A stretch of DNA of 64,000 nt from Pseudomonas fluorescens (lineage in GTDB: Bacteria > Pseudomonadota > Gammaproteobacteria > Pseudomonadales > Pseudomonadaceae). The notes below the pieces were generated by a model. The model had not been told where the DNA came from. It saw nothing but the letters and a program-made list of their open reading frames with translations, and ran no database searches. Made by a program: the position numbers and the translations under genes. The stretch is from the NCBI RefSeq assembly GCF_902497625.1, contig NZ_CABVGX010000029.1, forward strand, positions 1 through 64,000. The letters run 5' to 3'. This document shows, piece by piece, positions 20,970 to 29,740 of the stretch (position 1 is the first letter of the stretch; each line of letters begins with the position of its first letter).

Positions 20970-22049
20970 CTAAAGGGTCAATAAGCGCTCGCCCAAACCT
21001 CCCGAGGCGGCGAGTTCGAGAAACTCGTCGCCCAGCCGGCGACTCTCGTCCATTGTTGCGCTCCAGTATTTTTGCCGTCCCGGGGCATCGCTCATGAAGC
21101 GCTTGAAGTCGTTACGGTCCGGCAGTTTGCCGTAGGGCAGACGCGCCAGGTATTCCCTGGACGGCGCCAGCAGCAGGACATTCTGCAGGCGCGCAGGGCA
21201 GGCGCGGCGCCACGGCAGGGTTTTGTCGAACCAGCCCGGAATCACCCGGTCGGTGAAGTGCGGATAGAGCACGATGTCGCTGCCGCTGTAGGGCAGGTCG
21301 AGGTGATAGTCGAGCAGGCCACCATCCCGGAACATCCCTGCGCCGGCCCCCGGCAAATCACTGACGCCTTGCATCACCATCGGAATCGAGCCTGAGGCGA
21401 GCAGGGCCTGACGCAAGTTGCCAGCATTGAGTGCGACGAAGCGTGAGGGGAAATCGGTGAGCGCCTCGAGCGGTGGTGCCAGACGTGGATCGTGGATGAT
21501 CAAGCGTTCGAAATGCTTCGAAAGCCGCGCGCGACCCCGCAGGTTGTCGGCGATCACCGATGACAAGCCGAGGCCCAGGCGACCGCGGTGATCGGCCGCC
21601 AGCAGGCCGTGGCTTTTGACGACCATGATGTTCAAGCGATAGTGAGGGTTGTCCAGAATCGATGCATCGCGACCATCAAGCAGCTCATCGAGCATGCGCT
21701 GCGAGCTCTGGCTGATTTGCGCCATGGTCACGCCTTTTGTGAAATGCTGCTCGGTGTACAAATGGCCAAGGCGGCGAATGCCTTCTGCGGCATCCGGCAG
21801 GCAGGCGCTGGCGAAGCGCCATGAGCCCACCGACGCGCCGATCAGCGAACGTTCCCGCGGCGCGGCGGGCAGCCATTCACCGAACAGTGCCAGGTCCAGA
21901 CCCTGAATCCCCAAGGCCTTGGGCCCTCCCGCAGCACCGGGCAGCGTGCCTACGTCGGTGGCGCTCAAGCCGTTTTCACGGATGCGCGCAAAAGCGCGCG
22001 GGCCGGCCTTGAGGGTCAAGGAAGGGAATTTGATATGGATGGCGGTCAT
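20970..22049 (-). CDS. Patatin-like phospholipase family protein
   Basis: This 359-residue protein has the patatin serine motif GASVG (71-75, Ser73) and the catalytic Asp in RDGGLLDYHLD (Asp242), forming the Ser-Asp dyad of patatin lipid acyl hydrolases. The expected glycine-rich oxyanion loop is represented by PGAAGGPKALG near residue 38. The ATG at 22049, preceded by GAGG, is taken rather than an open extension of 104 codons. No signal peptide is seen. It is divergent from the PepSY operon. Substrate unknown. Confidence 0.8.
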   Translation of the reverse strand: MTAIHIKFPSLTLKAGPRAFARIRENGLSATDVGTLPGAAGGPKALGIQGLDLALFGEWLPAAPRERSLIGASVGSWRFASACLPDAAEGIRRLGHLYTEQHFTKGVTMAQISQSSQRMLDELLDGRDASILDNPHYRLNIMVVKSHGLLAADHRGRLGLGLSSVIADNLRGRARLSKHFERLIIHDPRLAPPLEALTDFPSRFVALNAGNLRQALLASGSIPMVMQGVSDLPGAGAGMFRDGGLLDYHLDLPYSGSDIVLYPHFTDRVIPGWFDKTLPWRRACPARLQNVLLLAPSREYLARLPYGKLPDRNDFKRFMSDAPGRQKYWSATMDESRRLGDEFLELAASGGLGERLLTL

Positions 22050-22305
22050 ACCGGCCTCGGTGTCTGGCGAGTGGGCATTATATACAGCGCACCGCAGAAG
22101 GTGACGGCTGTGCCCGAACCGTAAGACCCGGCTTGTTGGCGATAGCGCTGGAGATAGCGCTGGCGAGGAAATGCGGACGCCGCCATGGCCAGCAGGCCGG
22201 CTCCTACGGGTGAGGCGATGCGACGATGGTGGCAATTCAGCTTCAATTAAGTTCGATTGACTAAGGTGGCCCCCGTACGCAACGCATAAAAAATACGGAG
22301 ACACC

Positions 22306-22614
22306 ATGAAAATCCTGCCTGCCCTGTTCACCGCCGCCATCATCGCCATGACTGCCGGCATCGCTCAAGCCCGCGACCTCGGTCCGGACGAGGCCCTCAG
22401 GCTGCGCGACGCTGGTACCATTGTGTCCTTCGAAAAGCTCAACGCCACCGCCCTGACCAAGCATCCAGGTTCGAATATCACTGAAACCGAGCTGGAAGAA
22501 GAGTACGGCAAATACATTTATCAGGTTGAAATGCGCGACCCGCAAGGCATCGAGTGGGACCTGGAACTGGACGCGGTGAGTGGGCAGGTGCTCAAGGATC
22601 ATCAGGACACGTAA
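22306..22614 (+). CDS. Periplasmic PepSY-domain protein 1
   Basis: This 102-residue protein has a signal peptide ending near AQA (residue 23), then one PepSY-like domain (ETELEEEYGKYIYQVEMRDP; WDLELDAVSGQVLKD). It begins a four-gene operon: its stop overlaps the start of a second PepSY protein by one base, and a response regulator and sensor kinase follow. PepSY proteins often bind or inhibit extracytoplasmic partners, so a role in sensing for the kinase is plausible. GGAG precedes the ATG. Confidence 0.8.
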   Translation: MKILPALFTAAIIAMTAGIAQARDLGPDEALRLRDAGTIVSFEKLNATALTKHPGSNITETELEEEYGKYIYQVEMRDPQGIEWDLELDAVSGQVLKDHQDT

Positions 22615-22934
22615 TGAAGGTGTTTTCCTCGAAATGGCGCGTCAGCGGTCGATTGGCCCTGGCGCTCCTGACGTTTTGCTCATTGGCGATGGCGCGCGAC
22701 CTGGACCAGGACGAAGCCCTGCGCCTGCGTCAGCAAGGTGTGATCCTGCCGCTCGAGCAGTTGTTGAAGCAGGCGCTGGACCGTTATCCCGGCTCGAAAT
22801 TGCTCGAAGCCGAGCTTGAAGAAAAACATGACGTGTACATTTACGAAGTCGAACTGCTGACCCGCGAAGGTGTGGTCCGTGAGCTCGACCTCGATGCCAC
22901 CACTGGCCAGTTATTGAAAGACAAGGAAGATTGA
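22614..22934 (+). CDS. Periplasmic PepSY-domain protein 2
   Basis: This 106-residue protein is a paralogue of the preceding one. It shares RDL-x-(P/Q)DEALRLR near the mature N-terminus, a LEAELEEKHDVYIYEVELL core and a final LDATTGQLLKD. A signal peptide ends around AMA (residue 24). The ATG at 22614 overlaps the previous stop (TAATG), and the response-regulator gene begins three bases after its stop. The duplication inside one operon suggests the two may form a pair at the membrane or in the periplasm. Confidence 0.8.
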   Translation: MKVFSSKWRVSGRLALALLTFCSLAMARDLDQDEALRLRQQGVILPLEQLLKQALDRYPGSKLLEAELEEKHDVYIYEVELLTREGVVRELDLDATTGQLLKDKED

Positions 22935-22937
22935 CCG

Positions 22938-23606
22938 ATGCGTTTGCTTCTGGTGGAAGACCACGTGCCCATGGCCGACGAACTGATCGCCGGCCTGAAC
23001 CGCCAGGGTTACGCGGTCGATTGGCTGGCCGACGGTCGCGACGCCGTTTATCAGGGCTGCAGCGAGCCCTACGATTTGATCATTCTCGATCTCGGCCTGC
23101 CCGGTGTGCCCGGGCTCGATGTGTTGGCGCAGTGGCGCGCCGGCGGGTTGGCCACCCCGGTCCTGATCCTCACGGCGCGCGGCTCGTGGGCCGAGCGCAT
23201 CGAAGGGCTCAAGGCCGGTGCCGATGATTATCTGACCAAACCATTCCATCCCGAAGAACTGCATTTGCGCATCCAGGCGTTGCTCCGCCGCTCCCACGGC
23301 AAGGTTAATCAGCCGACGCTGCAATCGGCCGGTTTGCACCTGGATGAAGGGCGTCAGTGCGTCACGCGCGATGGCGCTGACATCCAGCTCACCGCAGCAG
23401 AATTTCGCTTGCTGCGCTATTTCATGCTGCACCCGGAACAGATCCTCTCGAAAAGCCACCTCGCCGAGCACCTGTATGACGGCGAAACCGAGCGCGATTC
23501 CAACGTGCTGGAAGTCCACGTCAACCACTTGCGGCGCAAGCTTGGGCGCAGCGTGATCGAAACCCGTCGCGGCCAGGGTTACCTGTTCGGCGGGCAAGCG
23601 CAGTGA
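22938..23606 (+). CDS. OmpR/PhoP-family response regulator
   Basis: This 222-residue regulator has a receiver domain with the acidic pocket MRLLLVEDHVP, the phospho-acceptor Asp51 (IILDLGLPG), and Lys in YLTKPFHPEEL. The C-terminal winged-helix domain covers about residues 125-220 (TAAEFRLLRYFMLHPEQILS; NVLEVHVNHLRRKLG). It overlaps the kinase start by four bases (GTGA). The domain type is that of PhoP/QseB/BqsR. Targets are not evident; the upstream PepSY genes are likely to be self-regulated. Confidence 0.9.
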   Translation: MRLLLVEDHVPMADELIAGLNRQGYAVDWLADGRDAVYQGCSEPYDLIILDLGLPGVPGLDVLAQWRAGGLATPVLILTARGSWAERIEGLKAGADDYLTKPFHPEELHLRIQALLRRSHGKVNQPTLQSAGLHLDEGRQCVTRDGADIQLTAAEFRLLRYFMLHPEQILSKSHLAEHLYDGETERDSNVLEVHVNHLRRKLGRSVIETRRGQGYLFGGQAQ

Positions 23607-24916
23607 GATCGATCCAGCGCCGCTTGAGCCTGGGGCTGATCAGCGTGATGGTGATCGTTGGTCTGGTGCTGGCGCAGACCAGCTTGTGGCTGTTCGAAAT
23701 GGGCTTGCAGCGCTACCTCGAAGCCGGGCTGCGTAACGACAGTGAAAGCCTGTTGGTGGCGCTGGTACGCGGGCCGCAAGGTTTGCAACTGGATGAAAGG
23801 CATTTGTCGCCGGCCTACCAGCGCCCGTTTTCGGGGCATTATTTCCGCATCGATTTCGCCGACAGCCATTGGCGTTCCCGTTCATTATGGGATCAGGAGC
23901 TGCCACGCCTGGATCACCCCGGCCTGCACAGCAATCTGCAATTGGGCCCGGACGGCCAGCAGCTGCTCGTGTTGCGCTCGGATTACCGGCGCCTCGGCCA
24001 GTCGATTTCAATCAGCGTGGCGCAGGATTACACCCCGGTGCGGGAAAGTTTTCAGCGCATGCAGCAGATCGGCCTCGGCCTCGGCCTGGCGGGGCTGCTG
24101 TTGATTCTGCTATTGCAGCGGATCACCGTGCGACGTGCGTTGCGGCCGCTGGAAAAGGCCCGCGAACAGATCGCTCAGTTGCAGCAGGGCCAGCGCTCGC
24201 AGCTGGACGATCAAGTGCCCGCGGAACTGGAACCGCTGGTGGCGCAGATCAACCATTTGCTGGCCCACACCGAAGACAGCCTCAAGCGCTCGCGTAATGC
24301 CTTGGGCAATCTCGGCCATGCTTTGAAAACCCCGTTGGCGGTGTTGTTGAGTCTGGCTTCGAGCGAAAAACTGGATGCCAATCCCGAGCTGCGCAAAATC
24401 ATCAAAGACCAACTGGAGCAGGTCCAGCAGCGCCTCAACCGCGAGCTCAATCGCGCGCGCTTGTCCGGCGATGCACTGCCGGGGGCGTTGTTCGATTGCG
24501 ACACCGAACTGCCCGGTTTGCTCGCGACCTTGAACATGATTCATGGCGATCATCTGCAGCTAAGCTATCGCGCCCCGGCCGGTTTGTTGCTGCCTTGGGA
24601 TCGTGAGGATTTGCTCGAGTTGCTGGGCAACCTGCTGGACAACGCCTGCAAATGGGCGGATGCCGAGGTCCGCCTCAGTGTGGTCGAGACGGCCGCAAGC
24701 TACCAATTGAGTGTGGAAGATGACGGGCCGGGCATCCCCGCAGCGCAGCGCGATCAGGTGCTGAGCCGCGGCACACGACTGGATGAGCAGACCGACGGCC
24801 ATGGACTGGGACTGGGCATCGTGCGTGACATCGTCGATACGTGGGGCGGCGTGATGCAGTTGGAAGCGAGCGAGTGGGGCGGGCTCAAGGTCGTCATCGA
24901 ACTCCCGAAACGCTGA
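23603..24916 (+). CDS. PhoQ-like sensor histidine kinase
   Basis: This 437-residue kinase starts at GTG. It has two membrane helices (about 10-33 and 155-175) around a periplasmic sensor region of about 120 residues, a HAMP-like linker, and a dimerisation domain with His239 in NLGHALKTPLAVLLSL, the PhoQ-type H-box. The ATPase domain carries NLLDNACKWA, DDGPGIP and GHGLGLGIV. With the coupled response regulator and two PepSY proteins it forms a complete signalling operon; the ligand is unknown. Confidence 0.88.
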   Translation: MRSIQRRLSLGLISVMVIVGLVLAQTSLWLFEMGLQRYLEAGLRNDSESLLVALVRGPQGLQLDERHLSPAYQRPFSGHYFRIDFADSHWRSRSLWDQELPRLDHPGLHSNLQLGPDGQQLLVLRSDYRRLGQSISISVAQDYTPVRESFQRMQQIGLGLGLAGLLLILLLQRITVRRALRPLEKAREQIAQLQQGQRSQLDDQVPAELEPLVAQINHLLAHTEDSLKRSRNALGNLGHALKTPLAVLLSLASSEKLDANPELRKIIKDQLEQVQQRLNRELNRARLSGDALPGALFDCDTELPGLLATLNMIHGDHLQLSYRAPAGLLLPWDREDLLELLGNLLDNACKWADAEVRLSVVETAASYQLSVEDDGPGIPAAQRDQVLSRGTRLDEQTDGHGLGLGIVRDIVDTWGGVMQLEASEWGGLKVVIELPKR

Positions 24917-25242
24917 AACCATCCATCCCGCGAACGCCCCTTTACCGTAGGCACCGGGTTGTTGGCGATGGCGTTTTCCGAATTGCCATCGCTGGCAATA
25001 TGCAGGTTAATGCCGGCGGTCACCGCTCGACCTGCACCATCGCCGCACTCAGATTCGCGGCCAGGTCATCGACACTGCTGCGCTGCGCCCTCGCCATAGA
25101 TGAATCTCTTCGGATACCGGGCACTTTGACACCGGCCCCACTCTGCGGCACAGTGCGCGCCCTCTGATAAACCCGTTGTTCACCCGCTGGCGACGCTTCG
25201 CAGTCTGCCGGGCGGACTCATTTCGTTTGGCCTGAGGTAAAG
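24917..25242. other. Gene-free spacer with one hairpin
   Basis: These 326 bases between the sensor-kinase and antiporter genes hold no convincing gene. The one clear structure is GCGATGGC (24964-24971) pairing with GCCATCGC (24984-24991), with no T-run, so it is a weak terminator candidate or a degenerate repeat. A TGAGGT stretch just before 25243 is the probable ribosome site for the antiporter. Confidence 0.5.
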
Positions 25243-26562
25243 ATGATTAATGCAGTAATTGCCGCGGTTGGCGTCATGCTGATACTCAGCCTGTGCCGCG
25301 TGCACGTCGTGATTGCGCTGATCGTGGGCGCGCTGGTCGGTGGTTTGACCGGGGGGCTAGGCATCGACGCGACGCTCAAAGCATTCAATAGCGGCCTCGG
25401 CGGCGGTGCGACCGTGGCCTTGTCCTACGCACTGCTCGGCGCTTTTGCCGTGGCGATTGCCAAATCCGGCCTGGCCCATGCCCTGGCGGACCGCGCGCTG
25501 GCCATGGTCGATCGCCATCATGCGAGCGGCGGCGGTCGGGTCAAATGGCTATTGATCGGTTTGCTCTGGGTAGTGGCCATCGCCTCGCAAAATATCCTGC
25601 CGATCCACATCGCGTTTATCCCGCTGCTGGTACCGCCACTGCTCTATGTGCTGACCAGGCTACAGCTGGATCGCCGTTTGATCGCCTGCGTGATTACCTT
25701 CGGTCTGATCACGCCGTACATGTTCCTCCCGGTAGGCTTCGGCAACATCTTCCTCAATGAAATCCTGCTGGCCAATGTCGCCCGCAGCGGCGTCGATATC
25801 AGTGGCATTAACGTCACTCACGCCATGGGCATCCCGGCACTGGGCATGCTGGTGGGGTTGGGTGTGGCGTTCATCAGCTACCGCAAGAAGCGCGTTTACG
25901 ATCTGGCCAGGATCGAGAGGGTCGAGCAGGTGGCGGTGCAGTACAATCCGCTGAGCCTGATGGTCGCCGGTGTGGCCATCGCGGCGGCGTTTGTCGTTCA
26001 ATTGCTGCTGGATTCAATGATCATTGGCGCGCTGGCGGGCTTTCTGATTTTCTCGGCGTCGGGCATCGTCAAATGGCGCGAGACTGATGATCTGTTCACC
26101 GAAGGCATGAAGATGATGGCGATGATCGGCTTCATCATGATCGCCGCCTCGGGCTTTGGCGAAGTGATCAAGGCTACCGGACACGTGCAGTCGCTGGTGG
26201 AAACCTCGGCATCCTGGATCGGCCACAGCAAGGCTATCGGCGCGCTGCTGATGCTGCTGGTCGGTTTGCTGGTGACCATGGGCATTGGCTCGTCGTTTTC
26301 CACCGTGCCGATCCTGGCAGTAATCTTCGTGCCGCTGTGCATGCAACTGGGTTTCAGCCCGCTTGCCATTGTCTGCATCGTCGGCACCGCCGGTGCGCTG
26401 GGCGATGCCGGTTCGCCGGCCTCGGACTCGACCCTTGGCCCGACCTCCGGGCTGAACGTCGACGGCCAGCATCACCACATCTGGGACACCGTTGTTCCGA
26501 CCTTCCTGCACTACAACCTGCCGTTGCTGGCGTTCGGCTGGGTGGCCGCGATGGTGTTGTAA
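25243..26562 (+). CDS. Na+/H+ antiporter family protein
   Basis: This 439-residue inner-membrane protein has about 11-12 helices of the Na+/H+ antiporter (NhaC/ion-transporter superfamily) type. Conserved polar stretches include ASQNILPIHIAFIPLLVPP near 115 and GSPASDSTLGPTSGLNVDGQ near residue 390. Substrate could be Na+/H+ or a small organic anion; these families are often mislabelled. It stands alone. Confidence 0.75.
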   Translation: MINAVIAAVGVMLILSLCRVHVVIALIVGALVGGLTGGLGIDATLKAFNSGLGGGATVALSYALLGAFAVAIAKSGLAHALADRALAMVDRHHASGGGRVKWLLIGLLWVVAIASQNILPIHIAFIPLLVPPLLYVLTRLQLDRRLIACVITFGLITPYMFLPVGFGNIFLNEILLANVARSGVDISGINVTHAMGIPALGMLVGLGVAFISYRKKRVYDLARIERVEQVAVQYNPLSLMVAGVAIAAAFVVQLLLDSMIIGALAGFLIFSASGIVKWRETDDLFTEGMKMMAMIGFIMIAASGFGEVIKATGHVQSLVETSASWIGHSKAIGALLMLLVGLLVTMGIGSSFSTVPILAVIFVPLCMQLGFSPLAIVCIVGTAGALGDAGSPASDSTLGPTSGLNVDGQHHHIWDTVVPTFLHYNLPLLAFGWVAAMVL

Positions 26563-26569
26563 AAACTTG

Positions 26570-26674
26570 CCCCGTGGGAGCAAAGCTTGCTCGCGATGGT
26601 GTGTCAGTCGACTCATGTTCAGCTGACCACCATCGACGGAATGCCGTCCGAACCAGGTTTTGCTCCCACAGGGG
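26570..26674. repeat. REP pair
   Basis: Inverted CCCCGTGGGAGCAAA and TTTTGCTCCCACAGGGG arms flank about 70 bases between the antiporter and chemoreceptor genes. It resembles a diverged REPIN. Confidence 0.65.
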
Positions 26675-26763
26675 AAGGCGCAATACCCTGCGCATTCAAC
26701 TTTTGATCCGGTCTGCCGTTAAAGCCTTCAGGCACGCCAATAAAATCAAAAGAGTGAACCGTC

Positions 26764-28446
26764 ATGCGCATGAGCCTCAAGGCTAAAGTCCTGTCCCTCG
26801 CCGTTCTCCCGGTGTTGCTCTTTGCGCTGGTCATCAGCGTGGCCACCTTGCTCATTCTGCAGGAGCAGGCGCGCAACGAAGTCGACGAAACTCGCCAGCG
26901 CCTGCTCAGCGACGCCAAGGCGACCCTGCAAAGTTATGTCGCCGTGGCCATGACCACGATCAAACCCCTTTACGAAGCCGCCGCCCCCGGCGATGACGCC
27001 GCTCGGGCTCAAGCGATCAAGTTGCTGTCGAGCATCAGCTACGGCAAGGAGGGATACTTCTTTGGCTACGATTCGCAAACAGTGCGCCTGTTCAAGGCTG
27101 ACAGCCCGGAAGGCGTCGGTCAGAGCTTCAAGGAAAACCGCGATCCTAATGGTGTGTACGTCAACCGGGACCTGGTGAAAGTCGCCAAGGACGGCACTCA
27201 CTACCTGCAATACAGCTCGCCGCTGCCGGGCAACAGCCAGGTGCTGGTGCCCAAGCTCGGCTACACCGACTACCTGCCGAAGTGGGACATGGCAGTAGGC
27301 ACCTCGGTCAATCTTGACGGTATCGAGGCGCAAGTCGCGCTGGTTGAGGCCAAGGTCGAAGCGCGCATGGAAGGGGTGGTGCTGACGATCGTTGGCCTCG
27401 CCGCGGTGGCGCTATTGGTGATCGCAACTGCCGGGATGCTGCTGGCCAATACCATCCTGCGCCCGCTGAACCAAATGAAAGCCAACCTGGACGACATTGC
27501 GGCGGGCGAGGGCGACCTTACCCGGCGCCTGACTATTTCCAGCCAGGACGAACTCGGCGAGCTGGCCGGATCGTTCAATCGTTTTGTCGACAAGATTCAT
27601 GGCCTGGTGCGGCAGATCACCGAGATGACCTCGCAACTGACCGGGCTGGTCAATCAGGTGTCCGCTCAGGCGCAGCGTTCGGATCAGGCGATGGAGCGTC
27701 AGCGTCACGAGACCGATCAGGTGGCCACGGCGATCAACCAGATGTCGGCCGCCGCACAGGAAGTCGCCAAGAGCGCGCAAAACGCTGCGGTTGCCGCACA
27801 ACAGACCGATGAAGAAGGCCAGGCCGCCAAGCGCGTGGTCGCCGGCAGCATCGTCAAGATTCATGCGCTGGTCGACGACATCCGCAGCAGCGGCGTGTCT
27901 CTGGACAGCCTGCAAAAGGATGTGTCCTCGATTGTCAGTGTGCTCGGGGTGATTCGTTCGATTGCCGAGCAGACCAACCTGTTGGCGCTCAATGCCGCCA
28001 TCGAAGCGGCGCGTGCCGGTGAGGCCGGGCGTGGTTTTGCGGTGGTCGCCGATGAGGTTCGGGCGCTTGCCAGTCGCACGCAGATCAGCACCCAGGAAAT
28101 CCAGGGCATGATCGACCGCCTGCAAGCCGGCACGCAATCGGCGGTGGAAGCCATGCGTCGTTCGAGTGAGGCGGGGGATGGTACGTCGGCGCAGGCCAAC
28201 GAAGCCGGTGCGTCGCTGGACACCATGGCGCAGTTGATTGCTACGATCAATTCGATGAATGCGCAGATCGCCAGCGCCGCCGAGGAGCAAACCGCCGTGG
28301 CGGAAGAAATCAACCGCAGCGTGCATCAAATTGCTGTCGCGGTGGACAGCGTCGCCGACGAAACCCAACTCGGTGCCCAGACCACCCGCAGCCTGGCCGA
28401 CCTCGGCCAACGGCTGGGCGGCCTGGTCGGTCAGTTCCGGATCTGA
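26764..28446 (+). CDS. Methyl-accepting chemotaxis protein with single Cache sensor
   Basis: This 560-residue chemoreceptor has an N-terminal helix (about 10-32) and a periplasmic sCache_2-type domain (about 38-195; YGKEGYFFGYDSQTVRLFKA, RDLVKVAKDGTHYLQYSSP). A second helix follows at about 205-228, then HAMP (to about 282) and the signalling hairpin with the conserved tip around EQTNLLALNAAIEAARAGEA (about residue 403). sCache_2 receptors often bind small carboxylates. There is no C-terminal CheR/CheB pentapeptide; the protein ends LGGLVGQFRI. Confidence 0.92.
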   Translation: MRMSLKAKVLSLAVLPVLLFALVISVATLLILQEQARNEVDETRQRLLSDAKATLQSYVAVAMTTIKPLYEAAAPGDDAARAQAIKLLSSISYGKEGYFFGYDSQTVRLFKADSPEGVGQSFKENRDPNGVYVNRDLVKVAKDGTHYLQYSSPLPGNSQVLVPKLGYTDYLPKWDMAVGTSVNLDGIEAQVALVEAKVEARMEGVVLTIVGLAAVALLVIATAGMLLANTILRPLNQMKANLDDIAAGEGDLTRRLTISSQDELGELAGSFNRFVDKIHGLVRQITEMTSQLTGLVNQVSAQAQRSDQAMERQRHETDQVATAINQMSAAAQEVAKSAQNAAVAAQQTDEEGQAAKRVVAGSIVKIHALVDDIRSSGVSLDSLQKDVSSIVSVLGVIRSIAEQTNLLALNAAIEAARAGEAGRGFAVVADEVRALASRTQISTQEIQGMIDRLQAGTQSAVEAMRRSSEAGDGTSAQANEAGASLDTMAQLIATINSMNAQIASAAEEQTAVAEEINRSVHQIAVAVDSVADETQLGAQTTRSLADLGQRLGGLVGQFRI

Positions 28447-28459
28447 CAATGACGCAAGC

Positions 28460-28578
28460 CCTGTAGCAGCTGGCGAAGCCTGCGTCCGGTCGCGCCGCAG
28501 TCGTGAAATCAGATTCGAAAATTTAGACTGCTGCGCCGCTGTACACAGCGTGACGCAGGCTGCGCCAGCTGCTACAGG
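28460..28578. repeat. Long inverted repeat (GTAGCAGCTGGCG family)
   Basis: CCTGTAGCAGCTGGCGAAGC at the left pairs with a near-complementary arm ending CAGCTGCTACAGG. It sits directly after the chemoreceptor stop. The same palindromic family forms the arms inside the tandem units at 57056-58000. It may act as a terminator-like structure for the chemoreceptor transcript. Confidence 0.75.
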
Positions 28579-28588
28579 TGGAGAGGGC

Positions 28589-29740
28589 GGCTACCGCCTG
28601 CCCCAATACGGCGCCGCGCCAAACACTCCCGGTAAAAATCATTCATTGGCAAAGGATTTCCTGTGGTGAGGGGGCTTGTCGGAACGCCGCGTCGCCCCGT
28701 TCGAGTGCGCAGCGCTCATTGGCAGAGGATTACCTGTGGTGAGGGGCTTGTCGGAACGCCGCGTCGCCCCGTTCGAGTCTGCAGCGCTCACTGGCAGAGG
28801 TTTACCTGTGGTGAGGGGGCTTGTCGGAACGCCGCATCGCCCCGTTCGAGTGCGCAGCACTCGCCAGATTTGGGGCCGCTACGCAGCCCAACGGGGGCAA
28901 GCCCCCTCGCCACAGCGCCCCTCTCCACAGAAGCCGCTCTTCGCCACAGTCTTCAACTCGCCGGCTACTGCCGGTCCCAATGCGGCACCGCGCCAAAACA
29001 CTCCAGGTAGAAATCAATCCCCGGCAAAGGACTACCTGTGGTGAGGGGGCTTGTTGGAACGCCGCGTCGCCCCGTTCGAGTGCGCAGCGCTCATTGGCAG
29101 AGGTTTACCTGTGGTGAAGGGGCTTGTCGGAACCTCGCATCGCCCCGTTCGAATCTGCAGCGCTCATTGGCAGAAGTTTACCTGTGGTGAGGGGGCTTGC
29201 CCCCGTTCGAGTGCGCAGCGCTCGCCAGATTCTGGGGCCGCTACGCAGCCCAACGGGGGCAAGCCCCCTCGCCACAGCGCCCCTCGCCACAGAAGCCGCT
29301 CTTCGCCACAGTCTTCAACTCGCCGGCTACTGCCGGTCCCAATGCGGCACCGCGCCAAAACACTCCAGGTAGAAATCAATCCTCGGCAAAGGACTACCTG
29401 TGGTGAGGGGGGTTGTCGGAACGCCGCGTCGCCCCGTTCGAGTCTGCAGCGCTCATTGGCAGAAGTTTACCTGTGGTGAGGGGGCTTGTCGGAACGCCGC
29501 GTCGCCCCGTTCGAGTCTGCAGCGCTCATTGGCAGAGGTTTACCTGTGGTGAGGGGGCTTGCCCCCGTTCGAGTGCGCAGCGCTCGCCAGATTTGGGGCC
29601 GCTACGCAGCCCAACGGGGGCAAGCCCCCTCGCCACAGCGCCCCTCGCCACAGAAGCCGCCCTTCTCCACAGTCTTCAACTCGACGGCTACTGCCGGTCC
29701 CAATACGGCACCGCGCCAAAACACTCCAGGTAAAAATCAA
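28589..29740. repeat. Nested tandem-repeat array carrying copies of the LysR 3' end
   Basis: Three units of about 362-375 bases lie side by side. Copies of the last roughly 17 codons and stop of the adjacent LysR gene (IDFYLECFGAVP-W-DRQ, minus strand) begin near 28589 (diverged), 28963, 29325, and 29686, the last being the gene's own end. Within each unit, three monomers of 72-73 bases start with CTGTGGTGAG at 28661, 28734, 28806; 29036, 29109, 29182; and 29398, 29471, 29543. A REP-like CAACGGGGGCAAGCCCCCTC palindrome completes each unit. Open frames across it are products of the repeat, not genes. This accounts for most of the 1.24 kb without a gene. Confidence 0.85.

Noticed and set aside
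28647..29740. Array at 28.6-29.7 kb as a CRISPR or coding repeat gene
   Set aside because: Monomers abut without unique spacers and are 72-73 bases long. The open frames are repeats of the same short peptides, and no cas gene is near.
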